From the NCBI RefSeq assembly GCF_001270495.1, contig NZ_LGUR01000196.1, forward strand, positions 124,001 through 188,000: 64,000 nt of DNA. The letters run 5' to 3'. Position 1 is the first letter of the stretch; each line of letters starts with the position of its first letter. The DNA is from Streptomyces viridochromogenes. GTDB lineage: Bacteria > Actinomycetota > Actinomycetes > Streptomycetales > Streptomycetaceae. Below the pieces are notes generated by a model, which was given only the letters and a program-made list of their open reading frames with translations, was not told the DNA's origin and ran no database searches. The position numbers and the translations under genes were made by a program. Shown one piece after another: positions 61,122 through 64,000 of the stretch.

Positions 61122-61600
61122 GGCCTGTTGCGAAAGTGGATCTTGGTCGTGGATGATCACGTTCCGTGGGGCGTAGTGATCTGACGAATGGCCAGTGGGC
61201 CCGGCTGGAGCCGTTGTTGCCGCGGGCCATCAAGCCGGTCCGTCCGCCGGAATGGACTCGGCGGCAGCTGATAGACGGCATACGGTGGCGGACCCGGACC
61301 GGTGCTCCCTGGCGTGATGTGCCAGGACGCTACGGGCCGCGGGACCGGGTCTACGACCTGTTCCGGCGCTGGCAGCGCGATGGCACCTGGGCCCGGATCG
61401 TCACTCAGCTCCAGGCTGAGGCCGACGTGAAGGGCCTGATCACCTGGGATGTGAATGTCGACTCCTCCCTGTGTCGGGCCCACCAGCACGCCGTCGGAGC
61501 GTCGAAAAGGGGGGCCTGCAAAAGGAGCCGCCTGGCGGCATCGCCGTCGAGCCGACCGACCACGCCCTCGGACGTTCCCGGGGCGGGCTGACCACAATCC
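61121..61600 (+). mobile_element. decayed IS5-family element, left end only
   Basis: GGGCCTGTTGCGAAAGTGG at 61121 looks like the left terminal repeat of Streptomyces IS5-type elements. A transposase frame follows and then fades near position 61600; no right terminal repeat was found. The element marks the right border of the cluster. Confidence 0.7.
61166..61591 (+). pseudogene. IS5-family transposase, N-terminal part
   Basis: From GTG 61166 the frame gives GRSDLTNGQWARLEPLLP, then WRTRTGAPWRDVPGRYGP and VDSSLCRAHQHAVGASK. This is the DUF4096-type N-terminal half (ORF A) of IS5 transposases. Downstream the ORF B frame is recognisable for a short stretch (LQKEPPGGIAVEPTDHALG, GRSRGGLTT) and is then lost, so the DDE domain is absent and the element cannot move by itself. 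Confidence 0.85.
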
Positions 61601-61699
61601 GCGCCGTGAGAGGGGCGAACGTCACGCCCTTCTCAGCTCAGCGACCGTATCGGACGTTGGGGACCCGGCAGGATTCGTGCCGCGTCGACGAGCGCAGGT

Positions 61700-62161
61700 T
61701 CAGATCCACGGTGATGCGCCGATGAATTCATCATTGATCCACCCTGCCGAGTTCACCAAGCCCCAGCGGACGCTTTCCCCGAAGCACACCGACCACGAGT
61801 TCGCCCCGACCCCTGAGGACTCGCATGCCCACCTGCCCACCACGATGTCTTCGTTCTCCAGATTCATCTTTGCCCGGAGGGAGTAGAGGGTGGACCGGTT
61901 GTTACGCACAATCACCGCGCCCTGTACGTAGTCGCCGCTTGGCGACCTGATCGCGCAGACCTGCGCGACCACGGCGGGGTAGATCTCGTTGCTGCTGTCG
62001 CACTTCCACGTACTGGAGCTGGCGGTGATCGGGTTTGTGTTGCCGTAAGCACGCCAGGTGCCTTTGCTGATGGCGCCGGCTGCGGCGGCAGGTGTCGTGG
62101 TGACCAGCAGGCTGCCGCCGACGATGGCGCCGGTCATGGCCAGGGCGGCCAGTTTCTTCAT
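61700..62161 (-). CDS. small secreted protein, hypothetical
   Basis: The 153-residue product begins MKKLAALAMTGAIVGGSLLV followed by TTTPAAAAGA, a clear Sec signal peptide with cleavage likely after AAA near residue 28. The mature part is neutral, has four cysteines (WKCDSS, QVCAIR, WACESS, SVCFGE), probably two disulphides, and several Trp. I do not recognise a family. GGAGGGGGAA precedes the ATG. Its 3' end lies just beyond the IS remnant. The 286 bases upstream to 62447 hold no other gene. Confidence 0.75.
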   Translation of the reverse strand: MKKLAALAMTGAIVGGSLLVTTTPAAAAGAISKGTWRAYGNTNPITASSSTWKCDSSNEIYPAVVAQVCAIRSPSGDYVQGAVIVRNNRSTLYSLRAKMNLENEDIVVGRWACESSGVGANSWSVCFGESVRWGLVNSAGWINDEFIGASPWI

Positions 62162-62447
62162 GGTGCGTTCCCCCTCCATGGTTTTTGCCATCACGACTCG
62201 TAAGGGCTCCACCATGTTCGAGTGCCGCGCTGAAGCGGAGTACCTCCAATTGTTCAGGTTGAACGTACGACCCGAATGTGGGGGTTCTCGACCTTGATCC
62301 GTGCACGTAGTGACGCGACCGCCGAGCTCATGCGGGGGCGGCGGCTCTTGGACCCGTAAATCCACCCAAAGGGCCACGTCGGACACGCGGAGCGTCACTG
62401 ATCAGGGGATATGACACAGCTTCTGACCAGCACTTTCCCAACAGAAC

Positions 62448-64000
62448 CTAACCGACACGCCCGGGCGAGTGCCCCGGCAGCTGCCCCGCGCCCTGGATCA
62501 GGCACTCGATCAGGTAGTCGCCCGTATCCTCGTCGAGGGTCACGCCGTGGGTCTCGCTGCGGAAGCCGGGGAAGCGGCGGTCGAAGGACTCCAGGGCGGT
62601 GAGATAGCGCAGCAGCGGGCCGTCGGGTGCGCCGATGGACTCGCCCGGCATCAGGACCGGGATGCCAGGCGGGGTGACCGTCACCATGGCGGCCGCCACC
62701 CGGCCCGCCGCCTCCGAGATCCGGACCCGCTCGGTGTCACCGCGCACCAGCCGCTGGTAACAGTGCTGAGGTGGCGCCACGGGCTGCGGGAGCTGCTGGA
62801 AGGCCGTGTCCAGAAGCTCCACCAGGCGCACCGAGCGCAGTTGCTCGTGCATCTCCTGGCACAGCCCGCGCAGGGTCAGGCCCGCGTACCGGCGGGGATG
62901 CGCGGCGACGGCCTCCGGCAGGACCCGCTCCAGTGGGGCGTCGGCATCGTAGAGGGCCTTGAAATCCGTCAAGGCGTCCAGCAGGGTGCCCCACTTGCCC
63001 TTGGTGATGCCCATGGAGAACAGGATCAGCGTGGTGTAACTATCGGTCTTCTCCACCACAACCTTCCGGGTGGCCAGATAGGCCGTGAGCACCCGGGCCG
63101 GGATGCCCTCCTCGGCCATCTCGCCGGTGGCGCTGATCCCCGGACAGGTCAGCGTGACCTTGACGGGGTCCAACATGCAGTGGCCCTCGGTCAGCCCGGG
63201 GAAACCGTGCCAGTCGGCGCCGGGCTCCAGCAGCCAGCAGGACTGCTCGGTGCGCAGCACCTCCGGCGGGGCTTCCTCGAACGACAGCCGGTCGCCGGTC
63301 GCCGGGTCGGTGACCGTGTCCGGCTGCCACACCCCGAAAAACCACGGCGGCCGGTCCCCGGCGCTCTCGATCCGCCGTCGCAGGCGCACCATCTCCTGAC
63401 GGAAGCGGATCGCCTCGGTCACCGCCTCGTCGATCAGCCACTCACCCTGCGGGCCGTCCATCATCGCCGTCGCCACGTCGAGCGAGGCAATCATCGGGTA
63501 GAGGGGCGAGGTGGTGCCGTGCATCATCAGCGCCTCGTTGAACCGGTCATGCTCCACCGGTGCCCGCGGTGCGGATCGCATGTGCACCATCGCGCTCTGC
63601 GACAGCGCCGCCAGCAGCTTGTGCGTGGACTGGGTGGCGAACACGGTCGGGCGGTCCGGGCCGGGGAAGGCATCCTCGTCCACCGACATGCCGTAACGGC
63701 CGGCGTAGAGCGGGTGGAAACGGGCGTACGCGAACCACGCCTCGTCGAAGTGCACCCGGGGCGTACTGGCGGCGAACGCGCGAGCGGTGGCTACGGCGTC
63801 GTAACTCAGGCCGTCGTAAGTGGAGTTGGTGAACACCGCGTACTGCGGGTGCCGGGACACCGCGCCCTCGGTGAGCGGATGCGCGGTGATCCGGGCCGCC
63901 ACCGCGTCCGCGGCGATCTCGGCCGGGGGCAGCGGTCCCGCCAGGCCGTAGCCGTTGCGGGTGGGGACCAGGTAGACCGGCCGGGCACCCGAGACGACCA
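62448..64000 (-). CDS. Orn/Lys/Arg decarboxylase, 5' end cut by window edge
   Basis: The visible 517 codons cover the PLP fold type I core and C-terminal domain of a prokaryotic ornithine/lysine/arginine decarboxylase. FDEAWFAYARFHPLY and the PLP lysine in TQSTHKLLAALSQ are present; TPPGIPVLMPGE lies near the C-terminus. The frame continues upstream past 63902 with RPVYLVPTRNGYGLAGPL, so the ATG there is internal. It is probably a chromosomal gene unrelated to the polyketide cluster. Confidence 0.92.
   Translation of the reverse strand, partial: VVSGARPVYLVPTRNGYGLAGPLPPAEIAADAVAARITAHPLTEGAVSRHPQYAVFTNSTYDGLSYDAVATARAFAASTPRVHFDEAWFAYARFHPLYAGRYGMSVDEDAFPGPDRPTVFATQSTHKLLAALSQSAMVHMRSAPRAPVEHDRFNEALMMHGTTSPLYPMIASLDVATAMMDGPQGEWLIDEAVTEAIRFRQEMVRLRRRIESAGDRPPWFFGVWQPDTVTDPATGDRLSFEEAPPEVLRTEQSCWLLEPGADWHGFPGLTEGHCMLDPVKVTLTCPGISATGEMAEEGIPARVLTAYLATRKVVVEKTDSYTTLILFSMGITKGKWGTLLDALTDFKALYDADAPLERVLPEAVAAHPRRYAGLTLRGLCQEMHEQLRSVRLVELLDTAFQQLPQPVAPPQHCYQRLVRGDTERVRISEAAGRVAAAMVTVTPPGIPVLMPGESIGAPDGPLLRYLTALESFDRRFPGFRSETHGVTLDEDTGDYLIECLIQGAGQLPGHSPGRVG

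Overview
The window is very GC-rich. Gene starts are typically GTG or ATG after a GGAGG-like site, many genes overlap by 4 bases (ATGA or GTGA), and the families seen (DUF6766, DUF6480, SARP regulators, type II polyketide synthase) are characteristic of Streptomyces or a close relative. No RNA genes or CRISPR array were seen.

Left flank (1-8410) is ordinary chromosome. It holds a small membrane/lipoprotein operon, a CBS-pair protein, a DUF6480 peptide, and a three-gene set: a YbdK-type carboxylate-amine ligase, an N-acetylglutaminylglutamine-amidotransferase-like enzyme and an S9 peptidase, probably for a small peptide osmolyte. The last part before the cluster is littered with gene remnants (WD40-like, Fic/Doc-like).

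Positions 8411-61121 form one apparently complete type II polyketide gene cluster for a reduced, linearly fused, heavily glycosylated aromatic compound. The core is KS-alpha and KS-beta (45003-42446), a C-9 ketoreductase, a didomain aromatase/cyclase, an acyl-CoA ligase and a PF04199-type cyclase. The ligase plus PF04199 cyclase pair is known from tetracycline, aureolic acid and related pathways. The only polyketide ACP lies about 26 kb from the KS pair and is in frame with an upstream FAD monooxygenase. Tailoring genes are four FAD hydroxylases, a group D flavin hydroxylase, an ABM-type monooxygenase domain, two intact aglycone-type O-methyltransferases plus a small remnant, and a third O-methyltransferase beside the cyclase. 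Deoxysugar genes (RmlA, RmlB, two 2,3-dehydratases, a 3-ketoreductase, a His-type 3-dehydrase, an RmlC-like epimerase, two 4-ketoreductase candidates, a TylF-like O-methyltransferase) point to 2,6-dideoxy and 2,3,6-trideoxy sugars, and there are seven glycosyltransferases. An A-PCP protein, an SDR and a CerJ/CloN2-like ketosynthase-III homologue suggest an acyl group activated on a carrier and moved to a hydroxyl, perhaps of a sugar. A polysaccharide-pyruvyl-transferase family protein is an unexpected extra. A DrrAB-type exporter is present.

Regulation: a SARP regulator (46055-45258) and a large AfsR-like regulator (59628-56155). Pairs or triplets of a TCGA-centred heptamer with strict 11-bp spacing lie in front of nearly every transcription unit, so the SARP regulon can be read from the sequence. 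In three or four places the box lies 22-24 bases from a start codon with no ribosome binding site, which predicts leaderless mRNAs.

Right flank (61121-64000): a decayed IS5-type element whose left end abuts, and apparently supplies the last base of, the stop codon of the final cluster gene; then a small secreted protein and a truncated Orn/Lys/Arg decarboxylase.
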